DNA of 64,000 nucleotides from Arion vulgaris (Eukaryota; Mollusca; Gastropoda; Stylommatophora; Arionidae). Position numbers and translations under genes: made by a program. The DNA is taken from the NCBI GenBank assembly GCA_020796225.1, contig CM036775.1, positions 13,298,671-13,362,670 on the forward strand, given 5' to 3'. Below are positions 43,400 to 54,410 of this stretch, one piece after another; the stretch's first letter is position 1, and every line of letters begins with the position of its first letter. The notes under the pieces are model-generated. The model was not told the origin of the DNA, ran no database searches, and worked only from the letters and a program-made list of their open reading frames with translations.

Positions 43400-43910
43400 G
43401 GAAGCACAGAGAGAGAGAGAAAAGAGAGAGAGAGAAAGAAAGAGAGAGAGAAAGAGAGAGAGAGATAGAGATTACCAAACATGTTAAATAAGTAGACATT
43501 AGACAAGTACTCAAGTTCTCAGAAAACTAATTGTTAAACATTGACGTACTTTGTGTGTGTGACAATTGTTTGTTTCGGGTTACTAAAATGTCTGTTTCGG
43601 GTTATAAAATATCTGTCTCCTTGTTGACCTCAAATAGTTGAGGACGGAGAACAATGGCGGGTTTTGTGTGCTGGTGTTTTCATCGCGATATCTCTACGAC
43701 ACTAAAGGGTTAAGTGTTGAATATTATTATTATTATTATTATTAACTAACTACTAGATTCTCGGAAATAATTTAATGCTTATTATTCATGTTTGTTGACC
43801 TGTAGTTCTGATATAACCAATAAAAGCTCGTACTTAGACCAAGAAGGCTGATACTTCTGAAGAGATTTAATCCCCTACAAAATAAACAAACAATATTACA
43901 ACAACAATAA
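43400..43910. other. GA tract and flank matching 10300-10900
   Basis: 43405-43473 is GA-rich. The rest (ACATGTTAAATAAGTAGACA, AACAATGGCGGGTTTTG, the ATTATT run, CAATAAAAGCTCG) follows copy I colinearly up to the shared SINE. No gene. Confidence 0.6.
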
Positions 43911-43914
43911 AAAC

Positions 43915-44262
43915 AGTAAAGATTCCTTTTCATACCTCGAGGAATATTGAGTAGTACGTTGTTAGACCCGTATTTTTTATAGACAATCGGCACACGATGG
44001 GTGATGTGATCCAGATCACTCCGGTCGCCTTTACTTCCCAGTGCTTTTTCTGGTACCCAAATGAGGCTGGGTCGACCTGTGATCCGTTACGGTCGGTAAC
44101 ATATTCCACGACCACTGTGGGGTTGAGCATGGACCACTAGTCTCAGTAGATACAGGGTGTTCTGAAGATAAAGGAAGCCAGATTGACAAATCAAAACTTG
44201 CAATCGGCTGCTTTATCTTGAACAGCTTATAGTTTTTTAACAACTACGCTACTGCAACTCTC
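43915..44262 (-). mobile_element. SINE family A, reverse, with nested 77-bp element
   Basis: Same SINE and same site as 10905-11165. B-box and A-box regions are on the minus strand near 44110-44130 and 44236-44252. It is longer than the copy I version by the 77-bp insertion plus a TA duplication at 44151-44231. Confidence 0.75.
44153..44229. mobile_element. 77-bp TA-flanked MITE (mariner-like)
   Basis: It begins CAGGGTGTTCTGAAGATAAAG and ends, read in inverse, TAAGCTGTTCAAGATAAAGC, an imperfect terminal inverted repeat (GTTC-AAGATAAAG core). TA flanks it at 44151-44152 and 44230-44231, and the paralogous SINE at 10905 gives the uninterrupted site with one TA. TA duplication and a CAGGGTGT start suggest the Tc1/mariner group. 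Confidence 0.7.
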
Positions 44263-44269
44263 AAACAAT

Positions 44270-44760
44270 ACTCTTATCTTATCTTATCTTATCTTATCGT
44301 ATTTTAACCACATTTTCTGAACTGGCGCGCTTTTTGCACCCTGAGTGTCAATTATCTTAGGCTCGTGATGGTAGTAAATGTGGTTCCGTTCTCATCAGAT
44401 GGCCGAACCACTTGATTCTTTGCTTCTCGATGTACTGTATGCATGGTATAGTACCAACGGTGCTTCCAATATTATCGTTTCTCCCTTTATCTCGTCTTGT
44501 AACGTTGATAGCTTTTCGTCAGACATCTCATTTCACATGTTGTAATCTTTCTTTCTTGTGTCGTTGTCAAGGACCATGTTTGGCACTGATAGCAGAGAAT
44601 TGGAAGAAATATGCAGTTTATGAGTTGCTGTTTGACTGCCATGTTAATGCTTGGATGTTTTAATAGCGGTGACAGTTGGTATGTCACTGCGTTTACCTTC
44701 TGGCATCTAGTCTCGATTTATCTGTCCATCTTTCCATCTGTTGTGAATATACTCCGAGAT
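44270..44760 (-). pseudogene. LINE RT thumb/C-terminal fragment
   Basis: Minus strand: YQLSPLLKHPSINMAVKQQL, INCIFLPILCYQCQTWSLTT, EMRCLTKSYQR, then in a shifted frame VGTIPCIQYIEKQRIKWFGH. This is the region after the RT palm that most LINEs share. Paralogue of 11170-11700; the two differ by indels. Confidence 0.7.
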
Positions 44761-44799
44761 ATTTGAATTCTGGAGTCTGTTGTATTTTTTACATTATTC

Positions 44800-45185
44800 A
44801 CATGTATGTTTAGTTGACCTGTTGACCTACATTATTGTCATGACTTCTGTTATAATAATAACATATTATTATTATACGTAATATTGAGATTATAAAATGC
44901 AACATTATGAATACAACACATCCTGTATGAATTCGTGCACCGGTCGATACAACCTTAAACCGGATTTAAAACTTTGTGTCCTCATTCTTGACAAAATGCT
45001 GAACAAGTACATTTTGAGTAACATCCTGTAACAGTGAGATACAGGAGAGAGAACTAATCTGTGTACTTGACATTAATTATCATTGTCGGGGGTAAGTGGG
45101 GAAGGGTATGTGAGGATGGGATGAGTGGAACAAGATGGATGCACTTTCCTCAATCTGGATTCTACCTAAATGTACTGTGTAATGT
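44800..45185 (+). other. Non-coding block shared with 11740-12060 and 53030-53420
   Basis: GTATGTTTAGTTGACCTGTT, TTATTATTATACGTAAT, ATGAATTCGTGC and TTTGTGTCCTCATTCTTGAC occur in all three. It contains no ORF. Confidence 0.6.
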
Positions 45186-45189
45186 CAAA

Positions 45190-45480
45190 CAGAGAAGATA
45201 AGAAATAGAACTTTACAGACAGAACTCAAAATGAAAGAAAACTGGCTGATGCTACTAATTAAAATGAGAAAATTAAATTATGTTTGACATATAAAGAGAC
45301 ACGAAGGGCTGGAGAAGACGATCAAGGAAGGAGGCATTCTGGCAAGGAGTAGAAAATAGAGACCACGGAGAAGATGGATTCAGGATGTAACTGATGGTTT
45401 GAGCATGACCTCTACAGCAACGATCTATCATAACACGCAGGCAACTACACTTACAACACGCACGTAACTCGACTTAGCAA
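45190..45480 (+). pseudogene. LINE C-terminal fragment, plus strand
   Basis: Plus strand reads LNYV*HIKRHEGLEKTIKEG, then RRRWIQDVTDGLSM, the conserved FGHIxR...GLEK...G and RRRW...D tail of LINEs. The parallel copy at 53440-53700 reads LNYFGHIKRHEGLEKTIMEG. Confidence 0.6.
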
Positions 45481-46130
45481 TATTAAGAATGCACTTTGAA
45501 TCTGTGATGTGTAACTTTACTGATGCACATCTTAAACGCTGTTGTTTTGTGTATTGCTGAGTTCTGTATGCTTATGTCTAGCACATTTTGTTACAACATT
45601 GATACCATGATTCTTGTGTAAACAAATAAACAGATACAATTAACAAAGTTAAGACAGTGTTGAAATAAAGACAAATAAAGTATTTGATCTAGATTTGATT
45701 TTTAAATTATTATTTTGTTTTCCTTCTGTTCGTCTGAGATAAATGTAGACGTAGTCATGGCCCTAATATAGAGTCCTTAATTATTTCTTGAAGACTTGCT
45801 TTCCTTATTACCATTCTCCCTAATTCAGCAGAGCCTTATCCGACTTCAGAGTTACTTGTAATTTATATCTATAGGTAAAGGATCCATAATTTGAACATAT
45901 AAGAAGATATCAAGAATTAGAAACGAACACTATAGAAGGAGGTATCCCGGGAAAATAAGAACAGGAAGAACACGGGCAAAATTATCTCAGGATGTGACTG
46001 ATCATTTAAGAATGACATCAACTGACCTATGTGAGAGACAGATTTATATATCTAGAGAGAGAGAGAGAAATTCCGTAAGACTATTAGAGGGCAACGTTCA
46101 GTGGAACTGTTTCTATAATAACAAATTTGT
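45481..46130 (+). other. Repeat block shared with 34880-35415, no gene
   Basis: Colinear with 34890-35450 including the LINE tail-like end. After 46040 an (AG)n tract and unrecognised sequence follow. Confidence 0.5.
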
Positions 46131-46135
46131 TACCG

Positions 46136-46205
46136 TGGGTTGTTGTGAGTAAGTGGCTAAGCAGTAGCGCTCTTACGGTCGTGGGTTCGAATCCAGACAA
46201 TGCAG
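46136..46205 (+). mobile_element. tRNA-derived SINE head
   Basis: AGTGGCTAAGCAGTAGCGC (A-box region) and GGGTTCGAATCC (B box) lie about 30-35 bases apart. No 3' acceptor complement is visible, so I read it as a SINE head and not a tRNA gene. Confidence 0.45.
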
Positions 46206-46289
46206 TACATTGTTTCCAGAAACTCCTAGAATTGTTGCCGAAGCTATGGTGTTCGTGCTTTGTATAATAATTGCGACAGGGTGTGTCAT

Positions 46290-46920
46290 TTCTGCAAACA
46301 ACTCAGTCAGTGCCATGTCTGCTGGTGTAGGTGATCATGTCTTCCACAACTCTCCGCTCTTCTCTTTGGTGCAGGTAATCAGTTCGGAGTCGAACCACGA
46401 TGTCAGACCATCCAACATCTCCATTGCCTTCCATGATCTCTCCTTCCGAAAATGTTACCTATTGTCACCAAATGTTCTAAACCTTTTCTTTTCATTATAT
46501 GCCCGAAGAACCTTGATTGTCTGATTCGTATTCTATTGATAAGGTTTCTTTGTGTGCAGGTCTGATTTAAAACCTCCTCATTTGTTTTCGTCGCTGTCCA
46601 TGGAATTTTCAGCATTCTTCTGTAAAGCCCTATCTCTGTGACTTTCAATGATCTTATTGATTGTTTGTACATGATTCGCTGCCATACATAAGAAGTGGTT
46701 CAATATAACACTGGAGTATTCGTTTTCGAGGTGTCAATGGCAGTGAATTCACGCATAGTGTGTTTTTTATTTTCATAAAAGCTTCTTTCGTTTGAGCTAT
46801 TCTACTTCTAATCTCTGATTTACATCTTCCATCTGATGTTAAGAATGTTCCCAGGTACTTGACCGACAGACTTGTTTCAGTGTTGTGTCGTTTATTTTGA
46901 TATTGCATTTTAGTGTTTCC
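46290..46920 (-). pseudogene. LINE RT C-terminal fragment, fairly well preserved
   Basis: Minus strand: VKYLGTFLTSDGRCKSEIRS, IAQTKEAFMKIKNTLCVNSL, RKRILQCYIEPLLMYGSES (46908-46654), then SLKVTEIGLYRRMLKIPWTA, TNEEVLNQTCTQRNLINRIR, RQSRFFGHIMKRKGLEHLVT, GRRDHGRQWR (46672-46403), then the tail at 46400-46300. Two overlapping frames near 46660 mean one frameshift. Closely related to 20436-20909. Confidence 0.8.
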
Positions 46921-47565
46921 TGTTTTGGGGGACTAGTCCTCAAAAGGAATTTAATGAGCATTGTGTTCTGGTACGAGTGTATAGTACTGAGAAGGATTTG
47001 CGTGCTGATCTGACGTGTGTGTGCGTGGTGTGGTGTGCAGGCCAGGCCGTGACATTCTACAGAGAGGCGGGCATTAGGCTGCACCGTAAAGAAGGGGTGA
47101 GGGGGACTATAATCAGATAAATCAAAATACAATTTGAGCCGTTCAATAATTACAAATCTTTACACAACACTTTTCTTTATTGGTCTGTGTTGTTCGAATA
47201 TTGGTGTAAACAGTTTACAATTTATCGCACGCTCTGCTAACACTTTCGAGTAAATTTGATTTCGGTTTCTGGTGCAGGTGCATTGTTGGCGAGCTCACAC
47301 CAAATGACTTTTCATCTGACAGAGCGAAGCTATTATTTTTGTTGTAATATAACACGCGACCGCTCCTAAAACTGAGGCAGCAATTATCACAAAAGACAAT
47401 TGCGTGTTACGTGTGATAGTTCTGCGTTGAGAGTACCATCATTAACAATATTTGATTTTAGTATTAGTTCAATATTATCCCGAGAAGTGAAAAGTGCTGT
47501 GATGTGTTTAAATCAGTAAATCAGATATATAATATATCTGTATCACTATACTATTCGCTTGTATA
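46921..47565. other. No gene recognised
   Basis: Contains a small dyad (AGATATATAATATATCT, near 47520-47540) and otherwise unique sequence. A minus-strand frame at 46839-47132 mixes LINE and unique sequence. This and 47720-47880 are among the few stretches with no visible repeat partner. Confidence 0.4.
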
Positions 47566-47569
47566 GTCA

Positions 47570-47780
47570 AGGATCCGTAAGGAAGCAAAGGATAGTAACA
47601 CTGCAACCTACAATGCATGTCGAAGAGCGACTGTTGTAGGCATTGGGATGCTACCCTATTAAAAAAAAATCAGAGCAGAAATCGGATGTTCTGGCCTACT
47701 TGTAGGCATATAACTGGCACAACGTACAATCACTCTTAGACTCAGATCACATACAACTCAAACAGAGTGGTTAACAAGTG
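47570..47780 (-). mobile_element. SINE-like core block, copy 4
   Basis: GGATAGTAACACTGCAACC, CATGTCGAAGAGCGAC and TACTTGTAGGCATATAACTG mirror 36480-36770 in inverse. It ends in GAAGAAGAAG. Confidence 0.45.
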
Positions 47781-47879
47781 GAGCGTTTGAAGAAGAAGAA
47801 GTATAATATTTTTGTATTGATACAAATTTAGATTTTGTGTTGAAAAATTCTATCAGGTAAGAGAATTATTGTCTTTAAC

Positions 47880-48178
47880 AGCAACTGTCTATCTTCTACT
47901 TATTCACCCTTCGCCCCAGGAGACATAGGTCTGCAACTATGGCCTTTCAACCCCGCCTGTCCAATCCATCTTTTCCAGATCTCTACCTGTAGTGATCCTT
48001 CTTCTGTCAGTGGCGAGTTAGACATTTTCCTGGTTGTGGTTTCTATAGCTATCTACTGTTTTACGGGTGGGTAGCTAGCCCCAACCTCCTTAGTCGCCTC
48101 TTTTGACATGCATGACAGGTAACAGTGGTTCTATTCTTTACACCCCATTTGGGCCCTGTAACCACCCGGCAAACAGCA
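47880..48178 (+). mobile_element. SINE-like element with conserved core, copy 5
   Basis: CCTTAGTCGCCTCTTTTGAC, GGTAACAGTGGTTCTATTC and GTAACCACCCGG match 32730-32835. The upstream CTATGGCCTTTCAACCCCG part may be its body. Boundaries are uncertain. Confidence 0.4.
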
Positions 48179-48249
48179 ACTGTAGTTAGTTAGTATCATT
48201 GAAATTAGTTGGTTATTGGAGCTCGAATTAAATAGTAGCATTTGCATGG

Positions 48250-51145
48250 ACGGGGTATATCTCAGGTGTGGAACGTGTACCTGTGTATGATAGATAGAGA
48301 GTTATCTCAGGTGTGGAACGTGTACCTGTGTATGATAGATGAGAGAGTTATCTCAGGTGTGGAACGTGACCTGTGTATGATAGATAGAGAGTTATCTCAG
48401 TGTGAGAACGTCTACCTCTGTATGATAGATAGAGAGTTATCTCAGGTGTGGAACATGTACCTGTGTATGATAGATAGAGAGTTATCTCAGGTGTAGAACG
48501 TGTACCTGTGTATGATAGATAGAGATTATCTCAGGTGTGGAACATGTACTGTATATAGAAGAGAGAGTTATCTCAGGTGTAGAACGATGTACCTGTATGA
48601 TAGATAGAGAGTTATCTCAGGTGTGGAACATGTAACTGTGTATGATAGATAGAGAGTTATCTCAGGTGTAGAACGTGTACCTGTGTATGATAGATAGAGA
48701 GTTATCTCAGGTGTGGAACATGTACCTGTGTATGATAGATAGAGAGTTATCTCAGGTGTGGAAAGTGTACCTGTGTATGATAGATAGAGAGTTATCTCAG
48801 GTGTGGAACTTGTACCTGTGTATGATAGATAGAGAGTTATCTCAGGTGTGGAACGTGACCATGTGTAGATAGATAGAGAGTTATCTCAGGTGTGGAACGT
48901 GTACCTGTGTGTGATAGAGAGTTATCTCAGGTGTGGAACATGTGCCTGTGTGTGATAGAGAGTTATCTCAGGTGTGGAACATGTACCTGTGTATGATAGA
49001 TAGAGAGTTATCTCAGGTGTAGAACGTGTACCTGTGTATGATAGATAGAGAGTTATCTCAGGTGTGGAACATGTACCTGTGTATGATAGATAGAGAGTTA
49101 TCTCAGGTGTAGAACGTGTACCTGTGTATGATAGATAGAGAGTTATCTCAGGTGTGGAACATGTAACTGTGTATGATAGATAGAGAGTTATCTCAGGTGT
49201 AGAACGTCTACCTCATGATGAGATAGAGAGTTATCTCAGGTGTGGAACATGTACCTGTGTATGATAGATAGAGAGTTATCTCAGGTGTAGAACGTGTACC
49301 TTGTATGATAGATAGAGAGTTATCTCAGGTGTGGAACATGTACCTGTGTATGATAGATGAGAGTTATCTCAGGTGTAGAACGTACCTGTGTATGATAGAT
49401 GAGAGATTATCTCAGGTGTGGAACATGTAACTGTGTATGATAGATAGAGAGTTATCTCAGGTGTAGAACGTGTACCTGTGTATGATAGATAGAGAGTTAT
49501 CTCAGGTGTGGAACATGTACCTGTGTATGATAGATAGAGAGTTATCTCAGGTGTGGAAAGTGTACCTGTGTATGATAGATAGAGAGTTATCTCAGGTGTG
49601 GAACTTGTACCTGTGTATGATAGATAGAGAGTTATCTCAGGTGTGGAACGTGCACTGTGTAGATAGATAGAGAGTTATCTCAGGTGTGGAACGTGTACCT
49701 GTGTGTGATAGAGAGTTATCTCAGGTGTGGAACGTGTACCTGTGTATGATAGATAGAGAGTTATCTCAGGTGTGGAACATGTACTGTGATATGATAGATG
49801 AGAGTTATCTCAGGTGTAGAACGTGTACCTGTGTATGATAGATAGAGAGTTATCTCAGGTGTGGAACATGTACCTGTGTATGATAGATAGAGAGTTATCT
49901 CAGGTGTAGAACTGTACTGTGTATGATAGATAGAGAGTTATCTCAGGTGTGGAACATGTAACTGTGTATGATAGATAGAGAGTTATCTCAGGTGTAGAAC
50001 GTGTACCTGTGTATGATAGATAGAGAGTTATCTCAGGTGTGGAACATGTACCTGTGTATGATAGATAGAGTAGATAGAGAGTTATCTCAGGTGTGGAAAG
50101 TGTACCTGTGTATGATAGATAGAGAGTTATCTCAGGTGTGGAACGTGTACCTGTTATGATAGATAGAGAGTTATCTCAGGTGTGGAACGTGTACCTGTGT
50201 ATGATAGATAGAGAGTTATCTCAGGTGTGGAACGTGTGCCTGTGTATGATAGATAGAGAGTTATCTCAGGTGTGGAACGGTACCTGTGTATGATAGATAG
50301 AGAGTTATCTCGGTGTGGAACGTACCTGTGTATGATAGATAGAGAGTTATCTCAGGTGTGGAACGTGTACATGTGTATGATAGAGAGTTATCTCAGGTGT
50401 GGAACTTGTGCCTGTGTATGATAGATAGAGAGTTAACTCAGGTGTGAAACTTGTGGTTGTGTATGATAGATAGAGAGTTATCTCAGGTGTGGAACTTGTA
50501 CCTGTGTATGATAGATAGAGAGTTATCTCAGGTGTAGAAAGTGTGCCTGTATGATAGATAGAGAGTTATCTCAGGTGTGGAACGTGTGCCTGTGTATGAT
50601 AGATAGAGAGTTATCTCAGGTGTGGAAAGTGTGCCTGTGTATGATAGATAGGAGTTATCTCAGGTGTGGAACGGTGCTTGTATGAGAGATAGAGAGTTAT
50701 CTCGGTGTGGAAGTGTGCCTGTGTATGAGAGATAGAGATTATCCAGGTGGTGGAACGTGTACCTGTGTATGAGTGATAGAGAGTTATCTCAGGTGTGGAA
50801 CGTGTACCTGTGTATGATAGATAGAGAGTTATCTCAGGTGTGGAACGTGTACCTGTGTATGATAGAGAGTTATCTCAGGTGTGGAACGTGTGTCTGTGCT
50901 ATGATGGATAGAGAGTTATCTCAGGTGTTGAACGTGTGCCTGTGTATGATAGATAGAGAGTTATCTCAGGTGTGGAACGTGTACCTGTGTATGATAGATA
51001 GAGAGTTATCTCAGGAATGTGAACGTACTGTGAGATAGATAGAGAGTTATCTCAGGTGTGGAATGTGTACCTGTGTATGATAGATGGAGAGTTATCTCAG
51101 GTGGAACTGTGTACCTTGTATGATAGATAGAGAGTTATTTCAGAT
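48250..51145 (+). repeat. Minisatellite 45-bp unit, about 64 copies
   Basis: Unit: AGGTGTGGAACGTGTACCTG, TGTATGATAGATAGAGAGTT, ATCTC. A first zone (to about 50050) alternates GTGTGGAACATG with GTGTAGAACGTG variants; the right part is dominated by GGAACGTG and GTGCCTG variants. 45 is divisible by three, so a 15-residue pattern YLCMIDRELSQVWNV remains open in several stretches; indels break it. Some segments are duplicated: 48660-48900 closely resembles 49450-49690. Not a protein gene. Confidence 0.95.
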
Positions 51146-51149
51146 AAAA

Positions 51150-52040
51150 TGGCTTACAATGAGATTGCAGAGAATCTTGAATGCTGAACAGAATTTCTCA
51201 CCGAACTGAAGTTAGAGCCAGACAGAAAAAAGTCAGTTTGTCTATGGAGAATCTTAACAGAGGAGAATAAATTTAAAATAAAGTATTTCAATTATATTCT
51301 AGACATTACCCTTAATTCTCTGAATGAACGATTCACGCTTCTGGAAACACATAACAAAAATGTTCAATTGTTAAATGATATTTTATTACTCAAGGATAAA
51401 GATGACAAAACGTAAGAAAATTATTGTACCAGTTTCTAGTCCATACTTTCGGTTGAAAATGTATCAGATATAAATGCAAATAATCTTCAAGAAGAATTAC
51501 GTGATGTATCCAGAATGCTACCTGCATTCTATGAAACCTTTGGATGTTTTAAGTTTAAAGACTTTTAAAGCCGAAGGATTGACTAAATTGCAGAGGTTTT
51601 ACCCCATATGCTCGGTCCCTCTCCGCAGAAATGGCACGCCACCTGCCAGAGTATTGCACAAAGCACGAACTCCGTAGCCCCAGCAACAATCCTGGGTCTC
51701 TGGAAAAACTGAACTCGTGAACAGAAAGGCGCGGTCCGGATTCGAACCTCCGACCTTCGACAAAGACAAAAGGCTTAATCACCTAGCCACAGGAAGAATT
51801 TTCAGGAAGAATTAAGTGATGTATCCAGAATGTTACCGTATTCTATGAAACTTTTGGATGTTTTAAATTATTTTTGTCAACATAACTTAAATGTATTGTA
51901 TCTGAACACTGTTATATCTCTGAGAATGTTACATAAACCTTATCTCTATAGCTCGTGTGCAAAGACGTTTTACCAAATTAAAATGAATAAAACACTACTT
52001 AAGAAGTTCAAATATTCAGCAAAACAGACCTTCTAATCCG
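51150..52040 (+). pseudogene. hAT transposase / ZMYM1-like fragment split by a SINE
   Basis: Plus-strand pieces: MAYNEIAENLE, CLWRILTEENKFKIKYFNYI, LNSLNERFTLLETHNK near 51150-51390; QEELSDVSRMLP, LLDVLNYFCQHNLN, LNTVISLRML, and SSCAKTFYQIKMNKTLLKK near 51805-52000. The last block matches the hAT C-terminal dimerisation region (PxTxAxRxxLT...ASAERSFSKLK type) with S-S-C-A-K-T-F in place of A-S-A-E-R-S-F, as in ZMYM1-like host proteins and hAT transposases. Frames are broken, and a SINE sits in the middle. Confidence 0.6.
51575..51800 (-). mobile_element. SINE family B with tRNA-like head, flanked by ~70-bp duplication
   Basis: On the minus strand the head reads TGGCTAGGTGATTAAGCC (A box) and GGAGGTTCGAATCCGG (B box) at 51795-51730, followed by a body with GTGCTTTGTGCAATACTC. 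GAAGAATTACGTGATGTATC..TTGGATGTTTTAA before it (51492-51562) is repeated after it (51805-51870), so the flanking hAT-like segment is duplicated. Related copies: 54860-55080 and 14010-14165. Confidence 0.65.
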
Positions 52041-52059
52041 AGAATATGTGTTTTTCTGC

Positions 52060-52118
52060 AGACGCCTATCCCGAAGAGGGTGCTTGTCTGGGCTATGCAT
52101 CGAGTTCAGAGAAGCCCA
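52060..52118 (+). pseudogene. Short Penelope-like fragment
   Basis: GGGTGCTTGTCTGGGCTATG and CATCGAGTTCAGAGAAG match the Penelope units at 24310-24365, 27570-27625 and 30830-30885 with few differences. In those units the segment encodes YPERVLVSAMHRVQK, upstream of the GIY-YIG domain. Confidence 0.65.
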
Positions 52119-52129
52119 GGAAGGGAGAT

Positions 52130-52990
52130 GCTGGCTGGCTGAATGTCTTGCTTGAGGCAGTGTCAATATTGCATCTTTGTGAGCAAGTTCTTTATAGTTT
52201 GCACGAAGTTACTTCTTTTAATCTGCCCCTACAGAGCTGTTGATTCGAGATGCATTGTTGGTTCATCAGTCTCTTGAATTGTTTTCCTGTTGAAGAACCT
52301 TCATGTCCGCATGTCCTCGATCGGGTGGAGCCTGTCACAGCTTCCAGTACTTTATATGAAGAAAGACTGGAAAGCACTTATACGTTGTGCCTTTATGCTT
52401 CTACATGCAGGTCAGCACATCCGATTTCTGTTACACTTTTTTAAAACTAAGATAGCTTCCCTAGGTTCCTTCCTCAATCACCTCTTACGACATGCCTTGT
52501 AGGTCGCAGTGTTACTATTTTTTGCTCACTTTGTTGACCCCAGCAACACACGGGCAAGTCTGGAAGTAGTACTAATAAAGACTGTCGATCTGGTAGATGT
52601 CGTTATTGGTGTACTCCAGCGCTATAAAGTGTAAATTGACTTGATAAGGGCAGAGCTCCCCGGAATATTTGATGAGATATTCTAAGATCTGTGACTTCAA
52701 TGAAAAACAGATAAACATGAGTATTATAGAAGGTTCTCGAGCGTCCAAGAAAACATTGTTATTCTTCTCTGTATACAATGTCACAGAGTGATCTTTGGAA
52801 ACTAGTTTAATGCAGTCGGTAAATTGTATTAGTAACTCTCTCTCTCTTTCTCTCACACACACACAAAAACACAAACACATAAATACATATACACTATCAC
52901 AAGACTTTAGACTCGTACAAAAATTCCATCACAATCGTACAATTACCCATGTTCGAAAACACTATCTTAATCCAACATTCGCACAGTCCG
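52130..52990 (-). other. Mosaic block, copy II upstream part, inverse of 8750-9574
   Basis: 52130-52390 is the minus-strand version of the LINE linker at 9384-9574 (KQFKRLMNQ, RGRLKEVTSCK). 52390-52990 matches the inverse of 8790-9300, with the SINE-like core at 52460-52570 and CTCTCTCT and CACACACA tracts near 52835-52880. Confidence 0.65.
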
Positions 52991-53029
52991 ACTCGCACAG
53001 TCACACACACTCATTATTATTATCTATAA

Positions 53030-53420
53030 TGTTGAGATTATTAAAACGCAACATTATGAATACGTATGTTTAGTTGACCTGTTGACCTACATTATTGTCA
53101 TGACTTCTGTTATAATAATAACAATATTATTATTATACGTAATTGAGATTATAAAACGCAACATTATGAATACAACACACATCCTGCATGAATTCGTGCT
53201 ACCGGTCGATACAACCTTATACCGGATTTAAAAACTTTGTGTCCTCATTCTTGACAAAATGCTGAACAAGTACATTTTGAGCAACATCCTATCACAGTAA
53301 GATACAGGGGAGAGAACTAATCTGTGCACTTGACAATAATTATCATTGTCGGCTTAAGTGGGAAGGGGATGTGAGGATGTGGTAAGTGGGACAAAATGGC
53401 TGCACTTTCCTCAATCTGGA
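53030..53420 (+). other. Non-coding block shared with 11740-12060 and 44800-45185
   Basis: The first 60 bases partly repeat internally (GAGATTATTAAAACGCAAC and GAGATTATAAAACGCAAC). Colinear with the other copies after that. No ORF. Confidence 0.6.
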
Positions 53421-53439
53421 TTCTGCCTAAATGTACTGT

Positions 53440-53700
53440 GTAATGTCAAACGGAGAAGATAACAAATAGATCTATACAGACAGAACTTAAAATCAAAGAA
53501 AACTGTCTGATGCTACAAATTAGAATAAGAAAATTAAATTATTTTGGACATATAAAGAGACACGAAGGGCTAGAGAAGACCATCATGGAAGGAGACATTC
53601 TGGCAAGGAGGAGAAAATAGAGACCACGGAGAAGATAGATTCAGGAAGTAACTGATGGTTTGAGCATCATCGTTGCAGAGACGGTCTCTCTCTATCTCAT
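53440..53700 (+). pseudogene. LINE C-terminal fragment, plus strand
   Basis: Plus strand: RKLNYFGHIKRHEGLEKTIM then GDILARRRK, stop, RPRRR and VTDGLSM. This is the FGHI...RRRW tail of a LINE. Parallel to 45190-45480. Confidence 0.65.
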
Positions 53701-53739
53701 TACCTGATTACCAAAATATTACAGTTAGGGATTTATTGT

Positions 53740-54405
53740 GTGATTGTAAATATGTCTGCCGTACAAGAAGTCTAAATTTCTTCGATTCTGTTGTATCCTT
53801 TGTTTGAGAAAGTCTTTTTAGTCAAAACGTCACTGTATATTGTTTTATACTTGTAAAACTACAATACTTTGTTTTTATTTGTTTCACAAAGATATTACCG
53901 ATTTGAAAAAAATATGTCCGCGAACTTATTTAAAATGTCGGAACCAGAACTGCTAAATAATTTAGGTTGAAGCGTGAACATGGGCGTCAACATACATTTT
54001 TTCAGCGAAAGTTAAAATGAATAAAATATTTTTAGGTATACTAGGCGGAAATGGAGATAAGATTCGTACTTTTTTTCTTAACGTATGTACGCCCATGAGT
54101 GTGAACCAGTAATATTTGATGTAAACAATATAACTCCATCTTTGTACTTAATAATCAAGAAGTCTTTGACTACAGAGAAAGTTTGTATAAATGTATCATG
54201 TCGAACAGACGTTAAATCAATTAAATTAATTTTAATATGAATAATTGATCCAACTTTACAAAACTTGATATTTTGACATCTCGTCAAGCTTTTCGGAACA
54301 CTGGGACAAATTATTCAAAATCGGTACTGACCATGTAAATCTGAGATTTCTGGTCAGCATTAATGTATGTCAGATACCTGATGAAGTAAGTTATATGGGA
54401 AAGAT
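53740..54405 (+). other. Non-coding flank of copy II, matches 12080-12770
   Basis: TTTAAAATGTCGGAACCAGAACTGC through TTTTCGGAACACTGG is colinear with copy I at 12210-12640. Minus-strand frames here are disrupted in the other copy. Confidence 0.6.
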
Positions 54406-54410
54406 ATGGT

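Noticed and set aside
46136..46205. Functional tRNA gene
   Set aside because: A- and B-box-like motifs are present, but no closing acceptor stem or clear anticodon arm; better read as a SINE head. The same holds for 16857-16925 and 51730-51795.
48242..51038. Repeat protein MYLCMIDRELSQVWN as a gene
   Set aside because: No independent start, frame broken by indels every few units, and the unit length alone explains the open frame.
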